From Granulicella sapmiensis (GTDB lineage: Bacteria > Acidobacteriota > Terriglobia > Terriglobales > Acidobacteriaceae), in contig JAMFSR010000008.1 in assembly GCA_026225395.1 (NCBI GenBank), positions 1 to 63,202 of the forward strand: a stretch of 63,202 bases of DNA, written 5' to 3'. Shown here one piece after another: positions 1-6,188 of this stretch. The notes beneath the pieces were generated by a model, which searched no databases, was not told where the DNA came from, and saw nothing but the letters and a program-made list of their open reading frames with translations. The translations under genes were made by a program, and so were the position numbers. Every line of letters starts with the position of its first letter. Position 1 is the stretch's first letter.

Positions 1-121
1 AGACTTTACCGTTTTGCGTGGGGAGAGCGGGAGTTGTCATGTGAATGGGACGCATGGCGGCGCGTTTGCGATGCAAGGTGGTGGATGAATGTTCCGCGAA
101 GCAGCGGCTGAGACGATGGAT

Positions 122-164
122 CTAGCGTTTGAGTTCGGTAATGCCGTTTTCGCCGAGAATGAGC
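122..164 (-). repeat. Second copy of the rpiA 3' end (partner at 593-635)
   Basis: Gapless hand alignment with 593-635 at an offset of 471 bases gives 32 identities in the 42 bases 122-163. Positions 132-154 match at 21 of 23. Similarity begins at the stop codon of both genes. Two direct copies of a gene's 3' end flanking an inserted gene resemble the footprint of site-specific integration into a gene end. Confidence 0.7.
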
Positions 165-580
165 GAGAAGTCAACTCCATCAAAATTGTCTTTATATGGC
201 CGCTTTCTGACTTGTTCTATTGCAATAGTTTCCATCCGTCCCCCTACGTACTTTCTTGCTAACGCGTAGTCCTTCCCGTTGCGCCTATACACAAGGGGAC
301 GGACAATCGCGATTGCTAGAAGATTGGGTAGGTTTGCGTCATCTGATGCCGCCATCTCCTCAAACAATTTAAAGAGTTGCGTGAGGATCTTTGCGTTTCC
401 TTCCTCCAATTGCTTCCAGAGAAATGGCTGAACGAGATTTTCAAAGATTAAATAATCGCCTGGATGCTCATTTGGAAGATCGTAAAGGTCGCCGAATGCT
501 TCCTGAATCTGCAGACCAAATTCGGGAAAGCGCTCAACGAGAACGGCTGAAACATTCAGCATATTCAAATCTGACGCCAT
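122..580 (-). CDS. Hypothetical cytosolic protein ending in a copy of the RpiA C-terminus
   Basis: A 152-residue soluble protein with no signal peptide or membrane segment. I do not recognise the family; the acidic/aromatic helical look resembles small immunity-type proteins, but that is only an impression. The ATG lies 12 bp after the rpiA stop, so it is probably co-transcribed as the last gene of tkt-rpiA-this gene. Its last residues (LILGENGITELKR) closely match the end of RpiA just upstream (LIAGENGVTELKP), and the DNA match runs in the same frame to the stop codon. This suggests that the gene arrived at, or was fused to, a duplicated rpiA 3' end. The reading frame is convincing; the function is unknown. 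Confidence 0.7.
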   Translation of the reverse strand: MASDLNMLNVSAVLVERFPEFGLQIQEAFGDLYDLPNEHPGDYLIFENLVQPFLWKQLEEGNAKILTQLFKLFEEMAASDDANLPNLLAIAIVRPLVYRRNGKDYALARKYVGGRMETIAIEQVRKRPYKDNFDGVDFSLILGENGITELKR

Positions 581-592
581 GCTTGCCCTTTC

Positions 593-1273
593 CTACGGCT
601 TTAGTTCGGTCACGCCGTTTTCGCCTGCGATGAGGACGAGGTTTGTCATGCCGAGGAAGAGGCCGTGTTCTACGACGCCGACCAGGTTGCGGACGTTGTC
701 GGCTGTTTTTGCGGGGTCGGAGATTTTGCCTGCGTAGCAGTCGACGACGAAGTTGCCTTCGTCGGTGAGGTAGTCGGAGCCGTCGGCGTGTTTGCGTTGC
801 TTTGGGTTCAGGTGGAGTTTTTCGAGGTGGCTTGTGACTAGTGGTAGCGCCATTTTTATAACTTCGAGCGGCAGTGGGAACTTGCCTAATGTTTGCACGA
901 CTTTTGTGGAGTCGACGACGACGATGAAACGCTTTGCGGAGCTGGCTACGATTTTCTCGCGGAGCATTGCGCCGCCGCCGCCCTTGATGAGGTTGAGTTG
1001 TGGGTCTACTTCGTCCGCGCCGTCGATGTAGATGTCGAGTTCGGGGAGTTCGGAGAGAGAGACGACTTCGAGGCCGAGTTCCCTGCCGAGCTTGGCGCTT
1101 GCGTCGGAGGAGGCTACGCAGCGGATGTTGAGCGACTTTTCCGCGTTGCGAGCAGCGAGAGCGCGGATGAACATCGTGGATGTCGAGCCCGTGCCGAGAC
1201 CGACGCGCATGCCGTCTTCTACAAATTCAACGGCGCGTTTGCCTACTAATGCTTTTGCTTCGTCTTGAGTCAT
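593..1273 (-). CDS. rpiA: Ribose-5-phosphate isomerase A
   Basis: Interconverts ribose 5-phosphate and ribulose 5-phosphate in the non-oxidative pentose phosphate pathway; cytosolic. The protein has 226 residues, normal for RpiA. Visible motifs are GLGTGST (25-31) for phosphate binding, DGADE (84-88) with the catalytic acids, and KGGGGAMLREK (97-107). I chose the ATG at 1273 (MTQDEAKALVG) because upstream codons fall in a palindromic repeat and add a non-conserved tail. No Shine-Dalgarno sequence is visible: repeat 1285-1343 occupies that place, so translation may depend on coupling or on an unusual leader. It follows tkt by 87 bp on the same strand, placing two enzymes of one pathway together. 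Confidence 0.95.
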   Translation of the reverse strand: MTQDEAKALVGKRAVEFVEDGMRVGLGTGSTSTMFIRALAARNAEKSLNIRCVASSDASAKLGRELGLEVVSLSELPELDIYIDGADEVDPQLNLIKGGGGAMLREKIVASSAKRFIVVVDSTKVVQTLGKFPLPLEVIKMALPLVTSHLEKLHLNPKQRKHADGSDYLTDEGNFVVDCYAGKISDPAKTADNVRNLVGVVEHGLFLGMTNLVLIAGENGVTELKP

Positions 1274-1284
1274 TGTGCAGAGAC

Positions 1285-1343
1285 CGGGGCTAAAGCCCAA
1301 TTTCTTTCTCAAAAGGATTCAGGGGCCTAAAGGCCCCTGCTCC
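1285..1343. repeat. Bipartite palindromic repeat, copy 1
   Basis: Two hairpins, ggggctaaagccc and aggggcctaaaggcccct, are joined by an A/T-rich spacer ending in GATTCAG. The same architecture and spacer occur at 59484-59546. Here the element fills the tkt-rpiA gap and ends 11 bp before the rpiA start codon, so the hairpin lies in the rpiA translation-initiation region. Confidence 0.75.
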
Positions 1344-1360
1344 CTCCGAAAACAACTACT

Positions 1361-3391
1361 TTACTTCTTGACCAGCTTCTTGGCGGCTTCAACAACGTGG
1401 CCTACCGAGATGCCGAGTTTTTCGAGAGCGATGGGGCCAGGTGCCGATGCGCCGAAGCGATCGATGCCGATGGCTATGCCTTCGCGGCCGATGTACTTGT
1501 ACCAGCCCATCGTTGCGCCGGCTTCTACCGAGATCTTCGGCACGCCATGCGGGAAGATGCTGAGCTTGTAGGCTTCGTCCTGCTCCTCGAAGATCTTGAA
1601 GCTGGGCATGGAGACGACTGTCGCGTTGATGCCCGCTGCCTTGAGTTCGAGAGCAGCCTTCATCACGGTTTCAACTTCGGAGCCGGTGGCGACGAGGACG
1701 ATGTCCTTGCCGAAGGCTTCGAGGATGTAGGCACCCTTGCGAACGCCCGCGAGCACCTTGTACTTCTCGGCGTCGAGGACGGGCAGGTCCTGGCGGCTGA
1801 GGGCCATCCAGCTTGAGGACTTGCGCTCGAGTGCGAGCTGCCAAACGGCTGCAGTTTCATTGGCGTCCGCGGGGCGGAAGTCGGTGAGCTGCGGGATAGC
1901 GCGGAGGGCCATCAGGTGCTCTACAGGCTGATGGGTTGGGCCATCTTCGCCGAGACCGACGGAGTCATGGGTGAAGATGTACAGGCCATGCGTGCTCATC
2001 AGCGCGCCCATGCGGAGAGCGGAACGGCAGTAATCTGAGAACGTGAAGAACGTGCTGCCGAACGGGATGAGTCCGCCGTGTGCGGCGATTCCGTTGACCG
2101 CGGCCATCATGCCGAACTCGCGGACGCCGAAGAACACGTTGCGGCCCTTGGGGTCGACGTGGAAGCTGGGTGAGTCCTTGAAGATGGTCTTGGTGGATGC
2201 GGTGAGATCGGCTGCGCCGCCGAAGAGCTCGGGGACGTCCTTTGCGAGGGCGTTGAGGACGACCTGGCCGGCGTTGCGGGTGGCGACTGGCTTGTCAGTT
2301 GGGAAAACGGGGATCGACTTCTCCCAGCCTTCCTTCATCTTGGCTGCCGTGGTGCGCGAGTACTGCTCGCCGAGCACGGGGTAAGCTTTGGAGTACTCCG
2401 CGAACTTCGCGTTCCACTCGGCTTGCGCCTTTGCGCCCTTGTCGACAGCTTCGAGCCAGTTCTTCCCTGCTTCTTCGGGGATGTAGAAGCTCTTGTCTTC
2501 GGGGAAGCCGAGGTTCTTCTTGGTGGCCTTGACGGCTTCTGCGCCGAGCGCTTCGCCGTGGACCTTGTTCGTGCCGGCCTTGGGCGAACCGTAGCCGATG
2601 ACCGTGCGAACGCGGATCAGTGTGGGCTTGGTGGTTTCGGCCTTGGCCGAGAGGATGGCTTTTTCGATGGCGACGAGATCGTTGCCGTCGTCGACCATGA
2701 TGACCTGCCAGTGATAGCCCTTGAAGCGCTCGGTAACGTCTTCGGTGTAGCTGAGTTCGGTGGCGCCGTCGAGGGAGATGAGGTTGTCGTCGTAGAGGAC
2801 GATGAGCTTGCCGAGGCCGAGCGTGCCAGCAAGCGAGGCAGTCTCATGCGAGATGCCTTCCATGAGGTCGCCGTCGCCGCAGAGGACGTAGGTGTAGTGA
2901 TCGACCGGGGTGTGGCTGGAGTGGGCGGGGTCTTCGACATGATTGTCGCCGGCGGCGTTGTAGATCGCACCGAGGTGCTTCTCCGCGGTTGCGATGCCGA
3001 CCGCCATGGCAAAGCCCTGGCCGAGCGGGCCGGTGGTTACTTCAACGCCTGGAGTTTCGCCGTACTCCGGATGGCCTGGGGTGTGCGATCCCCACTGGCG
3101 GAAGCTTTCCAGCTGCTCCATGGGGAGCTTGTAGCCGGTGAGGTGCAGTACGCCATAGAGCAGCGCCGAAGCGTGGCCGTTCGAGAGGATGAAGCGATCG
3201 CGGTCCGACCAGAGCGGGTCTGTCGGGTTGTACTTCATGATCTTGTGGTAGAGCAGATAGGCAATGGGAGCGCAGCCGAGTGGCGCTCCGGGGTGGCCGC
3301 TGTTGGCCTTTTGCACCTGATCGACGGCAAGGAGCCGAAGGGTGTTGATAGATAGCTGGTCCAACTCGTCTTGCTTCTGCTGATCGGTCAT
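1361..3391 (-). CDS. tkt: Transketolase
   Basis: Thiamine-diphosphate enzyme that transfers two-carbon units between sugar phosphates in the pentose phosphate pathway. The protein has 676 residues, typical for the family. Features: SGHPGAPLG near residues 31-39, the ThDP/Mg motif GDGDLMEG at 172-179, and the pyrimidine-domain stretch HDSVGLGEDGPTHQP. An insert of about 15 residues precedes the ThDP motif. Start chosen at 3391 (MTDQQKQDELDQ), preceded by AGAGGA at good spacing; upstream in-frame codons are probably leader. It is the first gene of the tkt-rpiA unit and is divergent from the ArsR operon. Confidence 0.96.
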   Translation of the reverse strand: MTDQQKQDELDQLSINTLRLLAVDQVQKANSGHPGAPLGCAPIAYLLYHKIMKYNPTDPLWSDRDRFILSNGHASALLYGVLHLTGYKLPMEQLESFRQWGSHTPGHPEYGETPGVEVTTGPLGQGFAMAVGIATAEKHLGAIYNAAGDNHVEDPAHSSHTPVDHYTYVLCGDGDLMEGISHETASLAGTLGLGKLIVLYDDNLISLDGATELSYTEDVTERFKGYHWQVIMVDDGNDLVAIEKAILSAKAETTKPTLIRVRTVIGYGSPKAGTNKVHGEALGAEAVKATKKNLGFPEDKSFYIPEEAGKNWLEAVDKGAKAQAEWNAKFAEYSKAYPVLGEQYSRTTAAKMKEGWEKSIPVFPTDKPVATRNAGQVVLNALAKDVPELFGGAADLTASTKTIFKDSPSFHVDPKGRNVFFGVREFGMMAAVNGIAAHGGLIPFGSTFFTFSDYCRSALRMGALMSTHGLYIFTHDSVGLGEDGPTHQPVEHLMALRAIPQLTDFRPADANETAAVWQLALERKSSSWMALSRQDLPVLDAEKYKVLAGVRKGAYILEAFGKDIVLVATGSEVETVMKAALELKAAGINATVVSMPSFKIFEEQDEAYKLSIFPHGVPKISVEAGATMGWYKYIGREGIAIGIDRFGASAPGPIALEKLGISVGHVVEAAKKLVKK

Positions 3392-3547
3392 TCTGTCCTC
3401 TAGAAATTTAAACTCACGCGCCCATACCTGTGGCGCAAGGATTCGGTCCAAGGTCGTTCCAGTGTATCGGATAGGGACGGTTTGGACTTACCCGGCCAGT
3501 CTGCCCGGGGCTGACTGCAAATTCTTTGCGGGTAAAGCGCTTTTTGA

Positions 3548-3576
3548 TTGACAAGAGCAGAAGCCAATTCTATATT
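3548..3576 (+). promoter_or_regulatory. Sigma-70-type promoter of the ArsR operon
   Basis: TTGACA at 3548-3553, a 17-bp spacer, then TATATT at 3571-3576. This is close to the housekeeping consensus. The predicted start near 3583 falls inside the palindrome at 3573-3610. Confidence 0.65.
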
Positions 3577-3610
3577 TCACCAATCGGTTATATAACCGAT
3601 TGGTGAAATA
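3573..3610. promoter_or_regulatory. Perfect 38-bp palindromic operator
   Basis: Every base pairs across the centre between 3591 and 3592 (19-bp arms, core caatcggttatataaccgattg). It overlaps the -10 element and predicted transcription start, and ends one base before the ArsR-family start codon. This is the expected place for an autorepressor site. No Shine-Dalgarno is left between it and the ATG. Confidence 0.8.
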
Positions 3611-3611
3611 G

Positions 3612-3998
3612 ATGCAGAGCACTTCTCTCGATTCGACATTTGCGGCATTAGCCGACCCAACACGCCGGGCGATCCTGGCCCGGCTGGCGCAGGGTGAGAC
3701 CTCGGTAACGGAGCTGGCGGAGCCGTTTGCGATGAGCATGCCGGCGATCTCCAAACACCTGAAGGTGTTGGAGAAGGCTGGGCTGATCGACCGCGGGCGT
3801 GAGGCGCAGTACCGGCCGGCGCGGCTCAACCCGGCGGCGCTGAAGTCTGCGGCGGACTGGATTGAGGAGTACCGGCAGTTTTGGGAGCACAGCTTCGACC
3901 GGTTAGAGGCCTACCTGGCGCGGTTGCAGGCCGGGACTTCAGAAGGCGAGCAAACGTCGAACGCGAAGCGGAACGATCGAAAGGACAAGGAGAAGTGA
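3612..3998 (+). CDS. ArsR-family winged-helix regulator
   Basis: A 128-residue DNA-binding repressor. The winged helix spans roughly residues 6-90, with recognition-helix region LAEPFAMSMPAISKHLKVL around 34-53. No cysteine metal site is seen, so it belongs to the non-metal ArsR subgroup usually found with SRPBCC/AHSA1 proteins. It opens a co-directional set with two SRPBCC genes and a PhnB-like gene. The 38-bp palindrome abuts its start, implying autoregulation of the whole operon. The inducer cannot be told from sequence. The basic, Lys-rich tail (residues 110-128) is poorly conserved in kind. Confidence 0.9.
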   Translation: MQSTSLDSTFAALADPTRRAILARLAQGETSVTELAEPFAMSMPAISKHLKVLEKAGLIDRGREAQYRPARLNPAALKSAADWIEEYRQFWEHSFDRLEAYLARLQAGTSEGEQTSNAKRNDRKDKEK

Positions 3999-3999
3999 C

Positions 4000-4500
4000 A
4001 TGCAAGAGCTATTGGAAACCATGCCGGAGCTGCAAGAGGATGAGCGGACCGTTGTGACCACCCGGGTCTTCCACGCGCCGCGGAAGCTGGTGTACGAGGC
4101 GTTCGCCGATCCGAAGCAGGTAGTGGAGTGGTGGGGGCCGGATGGCTTTTCTACGACTGTGCTGGAGATGGACCTGCGTCCGGGCGGCAAGTGGCGGCTC
4201 GTAATGCACGGGCCGGATGGAACGAACTATCCCAACGAGATGACCTTTACCGACGTCGTGCCGATGGAACGGATCGAGCTGGATCTGGTCGGCGGCAAGC
4301 AGGGAGCGGCGCTGGTGCGGCTGCATAAGACGATCACCTGGACGGATGAAGACGGCGGAACGCGGCTAACGCTCAAGAATGTGTTCGAAAGCCGTGAACT
4401 ACGCGACGAGAACGTGCGTACGTACAAGTCTGTGGAAGGCGGACGGCAGCTGCTGGTGCGGTTGGCGAAGCACCTTGCAGAAAGCGGCAGCGAAAGGTGA
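4000..4500 (+). CDS. SRPBCC / AHSA1-domain protein
   Basis: A 166-residue START-like (SRPBCC) fold protein. Family signatures are RVFHAPRKLVYEAFADP near residues 23-39, VVEWWGPDGFSTT after it, and DLRPGGKWRLVMHGPDG. Such proteins bind hydrophobic ligands in a deep cavity; the name 'activator of Hsp90 ATPase homologue' refers to fold only. The start lies 1 bp after the regulator's TGA and is preceded by AAGGAG, so the two genes are translationally close. The ligand is unknown. Confidence 0.88.
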   Translation: MQELLETMPELQEDERTVVTTRVFHAPRKLVYEAFADPKQVVEWWGPDGFSTTVLEMDLRPGGKWRLVMHGPDGTNYPNEMTFTDVVPMERIELDLVGGKQGAALVRLHKTITWTDEDGGTRLTLKNVFESRELRDENVRTYKSVEGGRQLLVRLAKHLAESGSER

Positions 4501-4508
4501 GCCGGACG

Positions 4509-4649
4509 ATGGTCGACGTTTTGCTGGGTGCGGTGGTGTTAGTCAACGCGTGGATGCTTTCCGCGCGGACGACCCCGCTGTTTCCGATCGACCGTTTGCG
4601 TGCGCGGTCGCGAACGGTTGAAGACAGAGGCGATGTTTCGAACTTGTGA
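4509..4649 (+). CDS. Possible 46-residue small membrane protein
   Basis: Open frame filling the gap between two SRPBCC genes. The N-terminal third is hydrophobic (VLLGAVVLVNAWML), followed by an Arg-rich tail. It starts 8 bp after the preceding stop, with AAAGGTGA upstream, and ends just before the next gene's ribosome site. It could be real and translationally coupled, or a chance open frame in GC-rich DNA. No family recognised. Confidence 0.35.
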   Translation: MVDVLLGAVVLVNAWMLSARTTPLFPIDRLRARSRTVEDRGDVSNL

Positions 4650-4662
4650 AGGAGAGAGGCAG

Positions 4663-5637
4663 ATGAGTGCAGCATCCGTGATGGAACCCTTGAAGGGATA
4701 TGAGCTGAAGATTACGCGGGTATTTGACGCCCCGCGTGAGCTAGTGTGGAAGGCCTGGACCGACCCGGAGATGGCGAAACACTGGATGGGGCCGCGGGGC
4801 TTCAAGGCGACGGAGTTTACGACATCGCAAGAGGTGGGCGGCAAATGGCAGATGTCTATGGAAGGCTTTGTGCCGGTGGTGCAGCAGATGGTAACGCTGC
4901 ACCAGGGCGGCGTGGTCCAGGAGATCAAACCGCCGGAGCTGCTGGTTTACAGCTTTGCCTGGAGAGACGCAGGAGACATTGGATTGACGAACAAAGACAT
5001 TCAGGAGATGACCGTGATCGTTCACTTTGCAGAGAAGGGCAAGAAAACCGTGATGACGTTTACACAAGGGCCGTTCCTGAGCGAGAAGGCCCGCAATGGA
5101 CATACTGGCGGCTGGAACTCGGCATTCGATAAATTTGCCGAGTTTATGCTGGCCGAGCAGCCGGGACGCGCGGAAGACCCTGATGATGTGCCGAGCGAGC
5201 TGCACTTGAAGCGGTTCTTCGCTGCGCCGCGGGAGCTGGTGTTCGATGCGTGGACGAAGCCGGAGATGGTTGCCCAGTGGTGGGGACCGCGTCACTTCAC
5301 CACCACCGTGGAGAAGTGGGAAGCAAAGGGCTGCGGAGAGATTTACGCCGTAATGCATGCGCCCAATGGAATGGGCCACCCGATGAGCGGAACGTTCGTC
5401 GAAATCCAGGCACCGTATCGTTTCCACTTCACCACTGCAGCGCTCGACAAGCAAGGCAATGCGATGTTTGAGAACTGGAACTCGGTGTTTATGGAAGATG
5501 TGGAAGGCGGAACGCTGGTGACGCTGGATGTGCATGTGATGCGCCAGACGGAGGTAGCTCCGATGTACCTGAAGGGTATGAGGGAAGGCTGGAGCCTGAG
5601 CCTGGATAAGCTCGGCGAGCTACTGGTGAAGCAGTAA
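4663..5637 (+). CDS. Tandem SRPBCC (AHSA1-like) protein
   Basis: A 324-residue protein made of two consecutive SRPBCC domains, about residues 10-150 and 170-320. Each begins with the family signature (RVFDAPRELVWKAWTDPEM and RFFAAPRELVFDAWTKPEM), followed by MGPRGFKATEF or WGPRHFTTTVE. Single-domain forms are the rule, so this is a fusion or internal duplication. Start chosen at 4663 (MSAASVMEPLKG), preceded by GAAGGAGAGAGG; an earlier in-frame ATG at 4633 lacks such a site. It is third in the ArsR operon. The ligand is unknown. Confidence 0.87.
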   Translation: MSAASVMEPLKGYELKITRVFDAPRELVWKAWTDPEMAKHWMGPRGFKATEFTTSQEVGGKWQMSMEGFVPVVQQMVTLHQGGVVQEIKPPELLVYSFAWRDAGDIGLTNKDIQEMTVIVHFAEKGKKTVMTFTQGPFLSEKARNGHTGGWNSAFDKFAEFMLAEQPGRAEDPDDVPSELHLKRFFAAPRELVFDAWTKPEMVAQWWGPRHFTTTVEKWEAKGCGEIYAVMHAPNGMGHPMSGTFVEIQAPYRFHFTTAALDKQGNAMFENWNSVFMEDVEGGTLVTLDVHVMRQTEVAPMYLKGMREGWSLSLDKLGELLVKQ

Positions 5638-5640
5638 GCA

Positions 5641-5671
5641 GGTTTTAGGTTTTAGGTTTTAGGTTTTAGGT
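5641..5671 (+). repeat. Heptamer tandem repeat (GGTTTTA)
   Basis: Four full copies of GGTTTTA plus a partial fifth, directly after the tandem SRPBCC gene. A looser relative (ggttttaggggttggggg) lies just after the exosortase gene near 62659. Probably slippage-prone filler DNA. Confidence 0.8.
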
Positions 5672-5704
5672 ACTGACGATATAGAGGACAAGGGAGAGTT
5701 AGTT

Positions 5705-6121
5705 ATGCAGATGAATGTGCACTTGAACTTTGCGGGAAGTTGTAAGGAAGCATTTGAGCTTTATCAGAAGGCTTTCAAAACCAAGAGCGAGTTTTCGATG
5801 ACCTACGGCGAAGCGCCTCCGGGCTCGCCCGTGCCGCCGGACATGAAGGACAAGATCATGCATATGTCCATGCCACTGGGTGGCGCCTTGCTGATGGGAT
5901 GCGATACGCCCGCTGACCGATCGACGCCGATTGGCGGGTTTCAGGTTTCGGTGCAGTTGAAGGATGAAGAGGAAGTCAAACGTATCTATGAGGCGCTGAG
6001 CGAAGACGGAAGCGTGCAGATGCCGTTGGCGAAGACGTTCTGGTCGCCGCTGTTCGGCATGTGTACGGACAAGTTCGGCGTGGGCTGGATGGTTGGCGTT
6101 CCGGGACCGCCCCCGGCTTAG
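5705..6121 (+). CDS. PhnB-like VOC-superfamily protein
   Basis: A 138-residue protein of the glyoxalase/bleomycin-resistance (VOC) superfamily, of the PhnB / '3-demethylubiquinone methyltransferase-like' type. Features: NVHLNFAGSCKEAFELYQKAF at the start, MHMSMPLGGALLMGCD in the middle and FGVGWMVGVPGPPPA at the end. AAGGGAGAG precedes the ATG at 5705. It is the last gene of the ArsR operon and is followed by a strong hairpin. Substrate unknown; such genes travel commonly with ArsR and AHSA1 genes. Confidence 0.88.
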   Translation: MQMNVHLNFAGSCKEAFELYQKAFKTKSEFSMTYGEAPPGSPVPPDMKDKIMHMSMPLGGALLMGCDTPADRSTPIGGFQVSVQLKDEEEVKRIYEALSEDGSVQMPLAKTFWSPLFGMCTDKFGVGWMVGVPGPPPA

Positions 6122-6135
6122 CTCCGGACTCTTGT

Positions 6136-6174
6136 GTTGCCTCATCCATGCACTCCGTGCATGGATGAGGCAAC
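6136..6174. terminator. 18-bp perfect hairpin between convergent genes
   Basis: Arms 6136-6153 and 6157-6174 pair perfectly around a 3-base loop. It lies between the ends of the PhnB-like gene and the glucoamylase gene. No U-tract follows on either strand, so it could be an RNA-stabilising or Rho-assisted element rather than a classical terminator. Confidence 0.6.
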
Positions 6175-6188
6175 TGGCCGGTTGCTTG

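Noticed and set aside
2423..3355. 310-codon plus-strand frame opposite tkt
   Set aside because: Val/Asp/Glu-rich shadow of a GC-rich minus-strand gene. Transketolase explains the DNA; no ribosome site and no known motif.
5641..5671. GGTTTTA repeats as a telomere-like or replication-origin signal
   Set aside because: Only four copies, no DnaA boxes or origin genes nearby, and a similar looser run lies elsewhere; simple slippage is enough.
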